A model generated the notes under the pieces. It worked only from the letters and a program-made list of their open reading frames with translations, did no database searches and was not told the origin of the DNA. The translations under genes and the position numbers were made by a program. Positions 16,382-24,429 of a DNA stretch of 64,000 nucleotides are shown here, piece after piece; positions within the stretch are counted from its first letter, which is position 1; each line of letters begins with the position of its first letter. Source of the stretch: Gp6-AA40 sp035571515 (lineage in GTDB: Bacteria > Acidobacteriota > Vicinamibacteria > Vicinamibacterales > UBA2999); contig DATNCQ010000145.1 in the NCBI GenBank assembly GCA_035571515.1, positions 1 through 64,000 of the forward strand, in the 5' to 3' direction.

Positions 16382-16705
16382 CTACTGTGCTTTCTTTGGA
16401 AGCTTCGTATACAAGCCCGCTAAAGCCGTCACGTCGCCTTTCAGGTTGTTCACCGTCTTGGTGAACGATGTAACGGCGTCCCGGAACACACCCTTCCTCT
16501 TCGTTATGAGGCGATTGACTCGTGTGATCTCTGCGCGCACAGGTTTGCTTTCCTCACGACGGGCCTTTTTGACTTTCGCCGCGGCCAGGTGTTCTTTCTT
16601 AATAGTCTTCTCCATTGCTGTCACAACCCTCCGGACGTCGAGAATCGCATCTGTCATCCGGGTCCTCGCGCTGTTCGAAATGCCGCCCCCGAAATCTTTA
16701 GCCAT
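16382..16705 (-). CDS. Small basic coiled-coil protein, unrecognised
   Basis: A 107-residue, Lys/Arg-rich, helix-forming protein (AMEKTIKKEHLAAAKVKKAR) with no signal peptide, no cysteine and no known motif. ATG 16705 has AAGGAGA eight bases upstream and is preferred over an earlier in-frame codon. It sits 25 bases after the C11 peptidase gene and just before TPR-CHAT. Being the small protein between two caspase-fold peptidases, it could be a substrate or adaptor, but that is a guess from position. Confidence 0.6.
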   Translation of the reverse strand: MAKDFGGGISNSARTRMTDAILDVRRVVTAMEKTIKKEHLAAAKVKKARREESKPVRAEITRVNRLITKRKGVFRDAVTSFTKTVNNLKGDVTALAGLYTKLPKKAQ

Positions 16706-16730
16706 CTTCCGTTCTCCTTGCCAATTGCGT

Positions 16731-18320
16731 TTACCCTTGATCAAAGGCCAGATTGTCTACCCAGTCTGATTTCCATCCTTGCGCGCGCATGAACTTCTCA
16801 ACTTCAGTGGCAAGAACAAGCTCGCCGAAAAAACCGACCTTTAGATCCGGGAAGATGTACTCGTCTCGCTCCCGCCAGGCATCAATCCGATCCTTGTGTG
16901 GGTAGTAGAAGAAACTGACACCACCAAAGCCGAGGCCCTGGCTAGTCAGGGTCTTAGATCGTGCGTTCGTACCGTCACTGCGCGGTTCGAAGACAGGGAA
17001 CCCGGTATCCACCGCTTCGTGCGCAGCCGCCACAAGTTTAGTACTCAGCAGTTGTTCAAGTGCGTTGCGGTCGCCGTCGTCAAGCCCGTTCTGGTTCAAG
17101 AGGGCGCCGCAAACCGTCTTGAGATCAACCAGCGCGATGCCACCCGCGACCAGATCCGGCTTCTTCGGATTCGGCGCGGGATAGAGGATGGCGCTCCCGC
17201 ATCTGGCGAGAGACGCTCGTTCCATGAAGACACCCCTCTCCGCTTTCAGGCCCCTGACGCCCTTAATGGCGTGGATGAGAAGGCCAAGCTTGTCCGCCAA
17301 GCCTTCCCGCTCGATGGCATCCAGATCCAACAGTGAAAGGGGCACAGTCGCGAAGGGCCACACCTCAGGGATCGTGACGTCGCCATTAACCCGCATCGGC
17401 GGCCCTTCGTAGTGGTCTCGGAGTACTTTGACCAGACCGGTCGGGGGGTCGGCTCCGCCGTCCCAACGGGTCAGCACGTCGAACAGTTTTCGATACGGCC
17501 ACACCCCTTGACCGGGGCGGGGGCTCGGCGGTCGGATTGGATCCGGATCGTTTTCTGGATAGCCGAACGGCATCAGGGACTGCGACGCCACGACGTACCG
17601 GACCGAGTCTTTGAGCTGAAATGCTGTCTCCAGCGTACTCATCCAGCAGCTCTGGAAGAGCACGACGTCGATTCGCGCTGGCTCCGCGCTACCTGGCTTG
17701 CTCACGGATCGTGCCGAATCCGCCTCCACGATCGCTCCTTCGTCGCAGCTACCGCCTCCATAGATCCCGACGAGCGCCTTTCGGCAACTGTCACGAAGGT
17801 CGGAAATCTGCAATGGTGCAACGTCGTCAAGGGACGGCGTAGGTGGCAGCACGACCCTGCCTTCACTTCTGAATAGGCCTGCCGGACCCAGGCTGTGTCC
17901 CCAGAAGAAGATGGCATGATGCTCCGCGGGGCAGCGCGGCAAGGCCCACGCATAAAACCTCAGCATGTCGGATGCGAGATTGTGGTTCTCGGGGAACCAC
18001 CCGCGCCGTTCGACACCTCGCATCGCCGGATCTGGATTCAGGATGCGCGCGACCGGTTCTGAGTAATCGAGTGGCTCTTCATAGTGAGGCCGCTGGGTGT
18101 CGCGGTGGTCGTACACGATGCGGTACGCGATGTAGATGTTGTCGAGTCCCTCGGCGGCGTCCTTCAAGGCCCGAACGATCTCGTCGGCCTTCGCATTCAG
18201 GTAATGCGTGTCCGGCACACGCCTGGGCCTCGCCATTTCTGTTTCGGTTGCCTGGGGAGCTTCCGGTCCGCGCTTGGCCACGGCGTACACGAGTACGGTC
18301 CATTTCCGCGTTTCGGGCAT
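16731..18320 (-). CDS. Clostripain-like (family C11) cysteine peptidase
   Basis: A 529-residue caspase-fold protein. The N-terminus KWTVLVYAVA corresponds to the WTVMVY motif that opens clostripain proteins. The catalytic pair is His142 in FFWGHSLGP and Cys225 in LFQSCWMSTLETAFQL, followed by YVVASQSLMPFGYP, matching the family's VASE segment. No signal peptide is seen, so it is probably cytoplasmic. ATG 18320 has GGGGAG six bases upstream. By eye it uses more A/T-ending codons than the aromatic or housekeeping genes, which may indicate acquisition. It is first in a same-strand run leading to TPR-CHAT. Confidence 0.85.
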   Translation of the reverse strand: MPETRKWTVLVYAVAKRGPEAPQATETEMARPRRVPDTHYLNAKADEIVRALKDAAEGLDNIYIAYRIVYDHRDTQRPHYEEPLDYSEPVARILNPDPAMRGVERRGWFPENHNLASDMLRFYAWALPRCPAEHHAIFFWGHSLGPAGLFRSEGRVVLPPTPSLDDVAPLQISDLRDSCRKALVGIYGGGSCDEGAIVEADSARSVSKPGSAEPARIDVVLFQSCWMSTLETAFQLKDSVRYVVASQSLMPFGYPENDPDPIRPPSPRPGQGVWPYRKLFDVLTRWDGGADPPTGLVKVLRDHYEGPPMRVNGDVTIPEVWPFATVPLSLLDLDAIEREGLADKLGLLIHAIKGVRGLKAERGVFMERASLARCGSAILYPAPNPKKPDLVAGGIALVDLKTVCGALLNQNGLDDGDRNALEQLLSTKLVAAAHEAVDTGFPVFEPRSDGTNARSKTLTSQGLGFGGVSFFYYPHKDRIDAWRERDEYIFPDLKVGFFGELVLATEVEKFMRAQGWKSDWVDNLAFDQG

Positions 18321-18711
18321 ATCGACTCCCCGCTGGTTGAAGCTCCGCCCACAGCAACTACGCAGAAGCCTCGAGCCGTAACGAGCCGTCATCCGGCATG
18401 TCAGGATCTGCAGGGTGGAGAGTTGCCATCCTAAATCTCTTTGCAGCAGCCGCGAAGGAATCTTTGCTGCGGCGAGCCTAGGTGCCTCCAGTGGACCATT
18501 AACGTCGGAGGCCGAGGTTTCTTACACGGGGCGGCCGTGGGTTCCCGCAGCCCCTTTCGCACCCGAGGAATAGCGTCCGCCGTTCGTCGCGTTCCCCGTA
18601 AACTCGCCGCGCTCAATCGTGACTGCCGTTCTGGAGGGCCCTCTATCAAGCGAGGCTTAGAGATCATCTCGACACCGCCGATCGTTTGTCGCGGCCGGAG
18701 ATCGGCGGTAT
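18321..18711. other. Gene-free stretch upstream of the C11 peptidase
   Basis: About 390 bases between the C11 start and a small membrane-protein gene. Short frames exist on both strands but none has a convincing start, ribosome site or family resemblance. The promoter of the C11 cluster should lie here, but I find no strong hexamer pair. A weak imperfect inverted repeat (AGCAGC ... GCTGC) occurs around 18440-18475. Confidence 0.4.
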
Positions 18712-19008
18712 CTACGTGCGCAGCCTCGCGTGACCGGGGTCGGTGGGCCCCGCCGCTTTGTCGGCCGCGCGCTTCCGCAACACGACGACCAAGCCGACCA
18801 GGAGGCCTGCAATCGCCGCCGCAATCATCACCAAGCCGACGAAACCAGCCGACCCGAGGACGACGTCGCCCATCGTGATCTCGCGGGTGATGGGCGGCTG
18901 ATGGATGGTCTCGATGATGATCGGGTGGCCCGGCAGCGGCGGCGGAGACGGGACGGCGCCCGGCGCGGGGGCCGTCGAGGGTGCGGGTCCAGGCTGCTGC
19001 GATGACAT
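18712..19008 (-). CDS. Small single-pass membrane protein, Pro-rich N-terminus
   Basis: A 98-residue frame with a Pro/Ala/Gly-rich N-terminal half (about 1-35), one strong membrane helix (about 50-74: VGLVMIAAAIAGLLVGLVVVL) and a basic C-terminus. The layout suggests an N-out, C-in membrane peptide. No family is recognised. The ribosome site is weak, and a copy of the palindromic repeat lies just upstream. Confidence 0.5.
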   Translation of the reverse strand: MSSQQPGPAPSTAPAPGAVPSPPPLPGHPIIIETIHQPPITREITMGDVVLGSAGFVGLVMIAAAIAGLLVGLVVVLRKRAADKAAGPTDPGHARLRT

Positions 19009-19017
19009 GGGTACGCG

Positions 19018-19107
19018 CCGGCTGAAGCCGGTACGCGTCAGATTACTACGGGCCGGTGGGCCGGCTGAAGCCGGCCCCTACGTCATATCGCTGAAGCCGG
19101 CCCCTAC
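19018..19107. repeat. Cluster of three TGAA-loop palindromes, two complete and one half
   Basis: CCGGC-TGAA-GCCGG begins at 19018. GGGCCGGC-TGAA-GCCGGCCC occupies 19058-19077 and is followed by CTACGT. A third, half-complete copy (CGCTGAAGCCGGCCCCTACGT) spans about 19089-19109. All have the same orientation. The cluster separates the small membrane protein from pepA and overlaps the pepA stop. Confidence 0.8.
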
Positions 19108-20621
19108 GTCGGCTTGCTCCACGACTCCACGTCGAGCGCGAGCTCGGCCAGCGTCCGCACGCCGACGCCGGTCGCACCCTTGGGCTGATACGGCTTCGCC
19201 TCCTCGGCCCACGCGGTGCCGGCGATGTCCATGTGCACCCACGGCAGATCGCCCGCGAACTCCTTGATGAAGAGCGCCGCGCTGATTGCCCCGCCGGCAC
19301 GGCCGCCGGTGTTGGTGAAGTCGGCGATCTCGCTCTTGAGCAGATCCTTGTAGTCGTCGAACAGCGGCATCGGCCACGAGCGATCGCCGGCTCGCTCGCT
19401 CGCCACCCGCACCTGCTCGACCCACGACGCGGGGCGGCCGAACAGCCCGCTCGTCGTCTTGCCGAGCGCCACCACGCACGCGCCGGTCAGCGTCGCGACG
19501 TCCACCAGGTGCGTCACGCCCAGCTTGCGCGCGTACCACAACGCGTCGCCGAGGATGAGGCGTCCTTCCGCGTCGGTGTTGATGACCTCGACGGTCTTCC
19601 CCTCGGCGCTCGTCAGGATGTCGCCGGGCTTCATCGCGCGGCCGCCGGGCATGTTCTCGGTCGCCGGAATCACGCCGATGCAGCGGACGGGAACCTCGAG
19701 CCGCGCCATCGCCGCCATCGCGCAGACAACGGCGGCGCCGCCCGACATGTCGTCCTTCATCTTGTCCATGTTGTCGGACGGCTTGATCGAGATGCCGCCG
19801 GTGTCGAAGGTGATCCCCTTGCCGACGAGCCCGAGCACCACGCCCTTGACCGCCCTCTTCGGCTCGTGACGAAGGACGATCAGCCTCGGCGGCTGCTCGC
19901 TGCCGCGCGCGACGCCGAGCAGGAGTCCCATCTTCAGCTCGGCGATCTTCTTTTCGTCGAGCACCTCGGCGGCCACGCCCGCCGCCTTCGCCAGCGTGGC
20001 GGCGCGCTCCGCGAACTCGCGCGGCGTCAGCACGTTTCCAGGCTCGTTCGACAGCGCGCGCGCCATGTTGGTGCACTCGCCGAGCACGCGCCCGCGCTCG
20101 AGCGCCGCCTCCTGTGGTGCCTCGCCGGTTCGGACCTCGACACGCTCGAGCCACGCGACCGGCTCCTCCGCTGTCTTGTAGGACGTCCCCTCGTAGTTGG
20201 CGAGGACCGCGCCCTCCGCCAGCGCCTGCGCCGCCCGATCGGGCGCGAGGCCATCCGCGCCCCGCCAGACGATCGCGATGCTGCCGAGCCGCCGCTGCCG
20301 CGCGAACAGGCCGCCCATGGTGGCAATGCGCCGCAGCATCTCCGTGGTCACGTCGGCGCGCGAGCCGGCGCCAATCCACAGCGCGCGCCGCGCCTTCCAG
20401 CCCTCGCCGGTCAGGGGCGTGAACAGCTGCTCGAACGGCTTGCCGCCGAACTCGCGCCGCTGGCGCGATCCGGCATATTCCCCACCGGAAGCGCGATCCA
20501 GGTCCGGCTCGTCGGCCAGGTTGTCGTCGGCGAAAACGGGAATCACCAGGAGGTCGGCGTCGAGTTCCCGGGTTTTTCGGGCCGTGGCGGTCACGGCCGG
20601 TGTTTTGTGCACCGTCTGCAT
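19104..20621 (-). CDS. pepA: Leucyl aminopeptidase (M17)
   Basis: Cytosolic dimetal aminopeptidase releasing N-terminal residues from peptides. The 505-residue protein has a variable N-terminal domain (1-180) and the M17 catalytic domain. The metal and catalytic signature is complete: GKGITFDTGGISIKPS, MKDDMSGGAAV and the hallmark NTDAEGRL. ATG 20621 was chosen over an upstream frame without homology. The gene is divergent from a PKD-type secreted protein. Its 3' end abuts palindromic repeats. Confidence 0.95.
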   Translation of the reverse strand: MQTVHKTPAVTATARKTRELDADLLVIPVFADDNLADEPDLDRASGGEYAGSRQRREFGGKPFEQLFTPLTGEGWKARRALWIGAGSRADVTTEMLRRIATMGGLFARQRRLGSIAIVWRGADGLAPDRAAQALAEGAVLANYEGTSYKTAEEPVAWLERVEVRTGEAPQEAALERGRVLGECTNMARALSNEPGNVLTPREFAERAATLAKAAGVAAEVLDEKKIAELKMGLLLGVARGSEQPPRLIVLRHEPKRAVKGVVLGLVGKGITFDTGGISIKPSDNMDKMKDDMSGGAAVVCAMAAMARLEVPVRCIGVIPATENMPGGRAMKPGDILTSAEGKTVEVINTDAEGRLILGDALWYARKLGVTHLVDVATLTGACVVALGKTTSGLFGRPASWVEQVRVASERAGDRSWPMPLFDDYKDLLKSEIADFTNTGGRAGGAISAALFIKEFAGDLPWVHMDIAGTAWAEEAKPYQPKGATGVGVRTLAELALDVESWSKPT

Positions 20622-20636
20622 CTCCGTCGGTCGTCC

Positions 20637-20666
20637 TTGTGGGAGCGGCTCTTGGCCGTCTAGAAT
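20637..20666 (+). promoter_or_regulatory. Predicted promoter of the PKD-type gene
   Basis: TTGTGG (20637-20642) and TAGAAT (20661-20666) with an 18-base spacer lie 27 bases before the ATG at 20694. The elements fit the vegetative consensus moderately well. Confidence 0.45.
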
Positions 20667-20693
20667 CGAAGGCGCCAGCTCAGGGGACCAATC

Positions 20694-21134
20694 ATGACTG
20701 ATCCACGTCGCGCGCTCTGCACGGTTGCTGCGCTCGCCGCTGCACTGGTGGCCGCGGTCCATCTCTCAGCGGCGCAGCGCGACGCCGCGGACAAGAAACC
20801 CAGTTTATCACTCAAGGCCACGCCGCCCGCCGGCTTCGCGCCGCTTCGCGTGCACCTCGTGGTGGACGTCCGGGGTGGCGCGAACGACAACGCGGACTTC
20901 TACTGTCCCACCGTGCAGTGGGACTGGGACGACGGGACGATTTCCGAGAACTCGGCGGACTGCGATCCGTACGAAGCGGGCAAGAGCACCATCCAGCGCC
21001 GCTACAGCGCCGACCATACCTTCCGCCTGTCGGGCGATTATCGCCTGACGTTCAGGCTCAAACAGAAGGACAAGGTCATCTCCTCGGCGACGACGACGCT
21101 GACGGTGCGGCCCGGCGCGAACGAAGGGTTCTAG
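20694..21134 (+). CDS. Secreted PKD-like domain protein
   Basis: A 146-residue exported protein: signal peptide (CTVAALAAALVAAVHLSAAQ), then one beta-sandwich domain. TPPAGFAPLRVHLVVDV, WDWDDGTISE and YRLTFRLKQKD match the layout of PKD domains, whose WDFGDG motif appears here as WDWDDG. Two cysteines (FYCPTV, ADCDPYE) could form a disulfide. AGGGGA precedes the ATG. It is followed within a few bases by a hypothetical gene and a glycosyltransferase, but its link to them is unknown. Confidence 0.7.
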   Translation: MTDPRRALCTVAALAAALVAAVHLSAAQRDAADKKPSLSLKATPPAGFAPLRVHLVVDVRGGANDNADFYCPTVQWDWDDGTISENSADCDPYEAGKSTIQRRYSADHTFRLSGDYRLTFRLKQKDKVISSATTTLTVRPGANEGF

Positions 21135-21139
21135 CGCGC

Positions 21140-21595
21140 GTGACGGCGTCAACCGAGCGCGTCATGTCCGAGCTGCAGGGCCGCGTACGCGAACGCGTGC
21201 GGGCCGAACTGGTGAGACATGGCGCGTCGGCCGCGCTCGAGGACCCGGCGCTCTTCGCCGAGATCGACGCCATGCTGCGCGCCGCGATCGACCGCAGCAG
21301 CGCCTCGGCGCTGCTGCTGCCGGAACTGCTCGGCGAGCCGTCCACGTGGCGACTCGAAACCGCCATCAAGTACCAGACGCACCGCGGCGCGGCAGGCGCG
21401 CCGATCATCTTCGTCAAGCAGCGGCTGCTGATGCCGCTGCTCCGCTGGTTCTACGAGTTCAACCGCGACAACTTCGAGCGGCAGCGCCGGATCAACCAGG
21501 TGCTGTTCGCGTGCGTCCAGGAGCTGGCGATCGAAACGACCCGGCTGCGCCGCGAGCTGCGAGAGGTGTCGGGCAACTCCCACGACAGGGCGTGA
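21140..21595 (+). CDS. Hypothetical protein preceding a glycosyltransferase
   Basis: A helical 151-residue protein without membrane segments or signal peptide. The middle (LPELLGEPSTWRLETAIKYQ) and the basic, aromatic second half (MPLLRWFYEFNRDNFERQR) look conserved in character, but I do not recognise a named family. The start is GTG 21140 or ATG 21164. The stop overlaps the glycosyltransferase start (GTGA), so the two are almost certainly co-translated, and the protein may support surface-glycan synthesis. Confidence 0.6.
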   Translation: MTASTERVMSELQGRVRERVRAELVRHGASAALEDPALFAEIDAMLRAAIDRSSASALLLPELLGEPSTWRLETAIKYQTHRGAAGAPIIFVKQRLLMPLLRWFYEFNRDNFERQRRINQVLFACVQELAIETTRLRRELREVSGNSHDRA

Positions 21596-22785
21596 AGCTC
21601 GCGTTCGTCGTCCACCGCTACGGCGGGGGGATCGCCGGCGGCTCGGAGATGCACTGCCGCCAGCTGGCCGAGCGTCTCGCAGCCCGCCATGACATCACCG
21701 TGCTCACCACGTGCGCGCGCGACTACGTCACGTGGGAGAACGCCTATCCGCCCGGTGTGTCGGTCGAGGACGGCGTACGCGTGCAGCGGTTTCCCGTCTC
21801 ACGTCCCCGCAACCTGAAGCTGTTCGCGGACCTCAGCGACGAAGTCTTCGACGACCTCGGCTCGCCGCCGGAACGCGAGGTGGCCTGGTTCCGCGCCAAC
21901 GGGCCCGATGCGCCGGCGCTGCTCGACCACCTTCGCACGCACGGCGCGGACTACGACCTCGTGCTCTTCTGGGCCTTCCGCTACGCGCCGACCTACTTCG
22001 GACTGCCGCTCGTCGCCGAGCGCGCGGTGCTCGTGCCGACGGCGGAAGAGGATCCCGCGATCGACCTCGACGTGCTGCAGGACTTCTTCGGCCGGCCCGC
22101 CGGCTACCTGTTTCTCACACCCGAAGAGGAAGCGCTCGTCTCGACGCGCGCCGGGCGCGCGCTGCGTCCGTCGCGCGTCGTCGGCATCGGACTCGAGCCG
22201 GAACAGCATCGGCGTCCCTCGCGCGAGGCGATCGATCGCCTTGGCATCCCGCGCGACTTCGTCCTCTATCTCGGCCGGGTCGATCGCAACAAGGGGTGCG
22301 GGACGCTGCTCGAATATTTCCAGGAATACGCGGACACAGGTGGACAGACCACGCTCGTGCTCGCCGGGCCGTCGACGCTGACGATCCCGGATCAGCCGCG
22401 CATCCGCGCGCTCGGCTACGTCGAGGACAGTGTGCGGCACGCGCTGCTCGCCCATGCCCGCGCGTTGATCGTCCCTTCCCGCTACGAAAGCCTCAGCATC
22501 GTCCTGCTCGAGGCGTGGAATCACGCCACGCCGGCGCTGGTCAACGCGTACTGCAAGGTGCTGCAGGGGCAGGTGCGGCGTGCCAACGGCGGCCTCTACT
22601 ACCGCTCGTCGCGCGAGTTCCAGGAAGCGCTGTCGTGGCTGCTGTCGAATGACGCCGGCAGGCGCGAGCTCGGCGAGCAGGGGCTGGCGTACGTCGAGCG
22701 CGAATACCGATGGCCGACCGTGCTGGAGCGCGTCGAAGGCCTGCTCGAAGAAGTCAGTCGACAACGGTCAGCGGTACGGGCGTGA
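21592..22785 (+). CDS. Glycosyltransferase, GT4-like GT-B fold
   Basis: A 397-residue enzyme that should transfer a sugar from a nucleotide donor to a surface glycan or lipid acceptor. The N-terminal acceptor domain begins LAFVVHRYGGGIAGGSE. The C-terminal donor domain has VLYLGRVDRNKG (about 228-239), ALIVPSRYESLSIVLLEAW (about 297-315) with the GT4 E-x7-E pattern, and a Rossmann-like end. The start GTG 21592 overlaps the preceding stop. The 3' end overlaps the convergent JAMM peptidase gene by 32 bases. Donor and acceptor cannot be inferred. Confidence 0.85.
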   Translation: MKLAFVVHRYGGGIAGGSEMHCRQLAERLAARHDITVLTTCARDYVTWENAYPPGVSVEDGVRVQRFPVSRPRNLKLFADLSDEVFDDLGSPPEREVAWFRANGPDAPALLDHLRTHGADYDLVLFWAFRYAPTYFGLPLVAERAVLVPTAEEDPAIDLDVLQDFFGRPAGYLFLTPEEEALVSTRAGRALRPSRVVGIGLEPEQHRRPSREAIDRLGIPRDFVLYLGRVDRNKGCGTLLEYFQEYADTGGQTTLVLAGPSTLTIPDQPRIRALGYVEDSVRHALLAHARALIVPSRYESLSIVLLEAWNHATPALVNAYCKVLQGQVRRANGGLYYRSSREFQEALSWLLSNDAGRRELGEQGLAYVEREYRWPTVLERVEGLLEEVSRQRSAVRA

Positions 22786-23182
22786 GCCTGTCATCGTGCA
22801 ACGCGTAGGCGCCGATCTGCATGCCGCCCGCGTTTCCGCCGAGGCCCACGATCAGGAACACGAAGTCGCGAAACGCCTGCGCCGTGTCGGTCTCCGACGG
22901 CTCCGGCCCGCCGCGCGGGTGCGAGTGGTAAGCGCCCACCACCGCGAAGTTCTCTGCTTGGGCTTCATTGATGCGCCGGCACCGCCGGAGTTGCGCGAAG
23001 TAATCGACCGGAGAGATTTCGTAGCGCCTGCTCGGCTCGTCCGCGCCGTTGCTGGCCGGAATGGCCTCGAGAATTTCTCCGGCCCGTCCCACCAGCAGGC
23101 CGCAGCACTCATTCGGGGCGTCGCGACGTGCGTGCGCGACGATCGCGGTCAGCGCTTCGCGATCGATTCGTACGTCAGGCAG
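22754..23182 (-). CDS. JAMM/MPN+ zinc metallopeptidase
   Basis: A bacterial Mov34/JAB-type protein of about 142 residues. The zinc motif is complete as Glu25 (APNECCGLL), His86 and His88 (YHSHP) and Asp99 (SETD). Relatives process ubiquitin-like or sulfur-carrier proteins such as ThiS/MoaD types. The first standard codon (GTG at 23092) would remove Glu25. Extending upstream, the only plausible start is CTG 23182, with GAGG six bases before it inside the thiolase gene, giving an eight-base overlap. No sulfur-carrier gene lies nearby. It is last in the long aromatic/CoA operon. Confidence 0.8.
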   Translation of the reverse strand: MPDVRIDREALTAIVAHARRDAPNECCGLLVGRAGEILEAIPASNGADEPSRRYEISPVDYFAQLRRCRRINEAQAENFAVVGAYHSHPRGGPEPSETDTAQAFRDFVFLIVGLGGNAGGMQIGAYALHDDRLTPVPLTVVD

Positions 23183-24371
23183 CGGGAACCTCGATGACCA
23201 TCGCGATACCCATGCCGCCGCCGATGCAGAGCGACGCCACGCCCCTGCCGCCGCCGCGCGCGCGCAGCGCGTAGATCAGCGTCGTCAGCACGCGCGCGCC
23301 GCTCGCGCCGATCGGGTGGCCGAGCGAGATGGCGCCGCCGCGCGTGTTGACCTTCTCGGATCCGAGGCCGAGCTCCTTGACGACCGCGACCGCCTGCACC
23401 GCGAACGCCTCGTTCAACTCGAACAGGTCGATGTCCGACGTCTTCAGTTTCGCGCGCTCGAGCGCCTTGGTCACAGCCGGCACAGGCCCCATGCCCATGA
23501 TTGCGGGGTCAACGCCTGTCGAGGCGAACGACAGGATCTTCGCGAGCGGCTTTCTTCCCAGCTTCGCCGCCCGTTCGGCGGTGGCGACGACGACCGCCGA
23601 GGCGCCGTCGTTGATGCCGGACGCGTTGCCCGCGGTGACCGTGCCGTCCTTCTTGAACGCGGGCTTGAGCCCGGCCAGCTTGTCCGCCGTCGTCCCGGCG
23701 CGCGGATACTCGTCCGTGTCGAACGTGACGGGATCGCCCTTCTTCTGCGGGACCTGCACCGGCACGATCTCGTCCTTGAACAGCCCGCCCGTGATGGCGG
23801 CCTCCGCGCGCCGCTGGCTCTCGGCGGCGTACGCGTCCTGCTCCTCGCGACAGACCTTGAAGCGGGTCGCGATGTTCTCCGCGGTGATGCCCATGTGGCA
23901 GCCGCCCATCGCGCAGGTGAGCCCCTCGAGCAGCATCGCGTCGTAGACCTCGCCGTGCCCCATGCGGAAGCCCCAGCGCGCCCCCTTGAGGATGTACGGT
24001 GCGTTGGTCATCGACTCGGTGCCGCCGGCGAGCACCAGGTCCGTGTAGCCGACGCGCGTCGCCTCGACGGCGTGCACCACCGACTGCAGGCCGGAGCCGC
24101 AGACGCGATTCACGGTCTCGCCAGGCACTTCCTGCGGCACGCCGGCCTTGATCGCGGCCTGCCGCGCGACGTTCATGCCCGCGCCCGCCTGCAGCACGCA
24201 GCCCATGATGACGTCGCCGAGATCGAACGCCTTCACGTCGGCGCGGCGGATGGCTTCACGGATGACGATCGCCCCGAGATCGACGGCGGAGAAATCCTTG
24301 AGCGCGCCGCCGAAGGAACCGATGGGGGTGCGGCACGCGCTGAGAATGACGGCGGGTTCGTAGTCGGGCAT
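23175..24371 (-). CDS. Acetyl-CoA acetyltransferase (thiolase)
   Basis: Condenses or cleaves acetyl-CoA/acetoacetyl-CoA. The 398 residues are typical. The nucleophile Cys91 is in NRVCGSGLQSV, the His is in GHPIGASGAR (about 351), and the second Cys is in CIGGGMG (about 382). Together with the CoA-transferase genes just upstream, it forms an acetoacetate or ketone-body utilisation set. ATG 24371 follows a palindromic repeat by eight bases and has no clear ribosome site, so its translation level may depend on that hairpin. A longer upstream frame reads through the repeats and is not credible. Confidence 0.94.
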   Translation of the reverse strand: MPDYEPAVILSACRTPIGSFGGALKDFSAVDLGAIVIREAIRRADVKAFDLGDVIMGCVLQAGAGMNVARQAAIKAGVPQEVPGETVNRVCGSGLQSVVHAVEATRVGYTDLVLAGGTESMTNAPYILKGARWGFRMGHGEVYDAMLLEGLTCAMGGCHMGITAENIATRFKVCREEQDAYAAESQRRAEAAITGGLFKDEIVPVQVPQKKGDPVTFDTDEYPRAGTTADKLAGLKPAFKKDGTVTAGNASGINDGASAVVVATAERAAKLGRKPLAKILSFASTGVDPAIMGMGPVPAVTKALERAKLKTSDIDLFELNEAFAVQAVAVVKELGLGSEKVNTRGGAISLGHPIGASGARVLTTLIYALRARGGGRGVASLCIGGGMGIAMVIEVPAA

Positions 24372-24379
24372 ATGTTTTT

Positions 24380-24428
24380 GGGCCGGCTGAAGCCGGCCCC
24401 TACGTACGTGGGGGCCGCCTTCAGGCGG
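24380..24428. repeat. Two TGAA-loop palindromes in head-to-head order
   Basis: GGGCCGGC-TGAA-GCCGGCCC (24380-24399) is followed by CTACGTACGTG and then an inverted copy CCGCC-TTCA-GGCGG (24415-24428). The pair fills the whole gap between the CoA-transferase B stop and the thiolase start, like paired REP units in enterobacteria. Confidence 0.8.
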
Positions 24429-24429
24429 A

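Noticed and set aside
18431..18878. Short open frames on both strands in the gap before the C11 cluster
   Set aside because: No ribosome sites, no homology-like patterns, and composition typical of random GC-rich frames.
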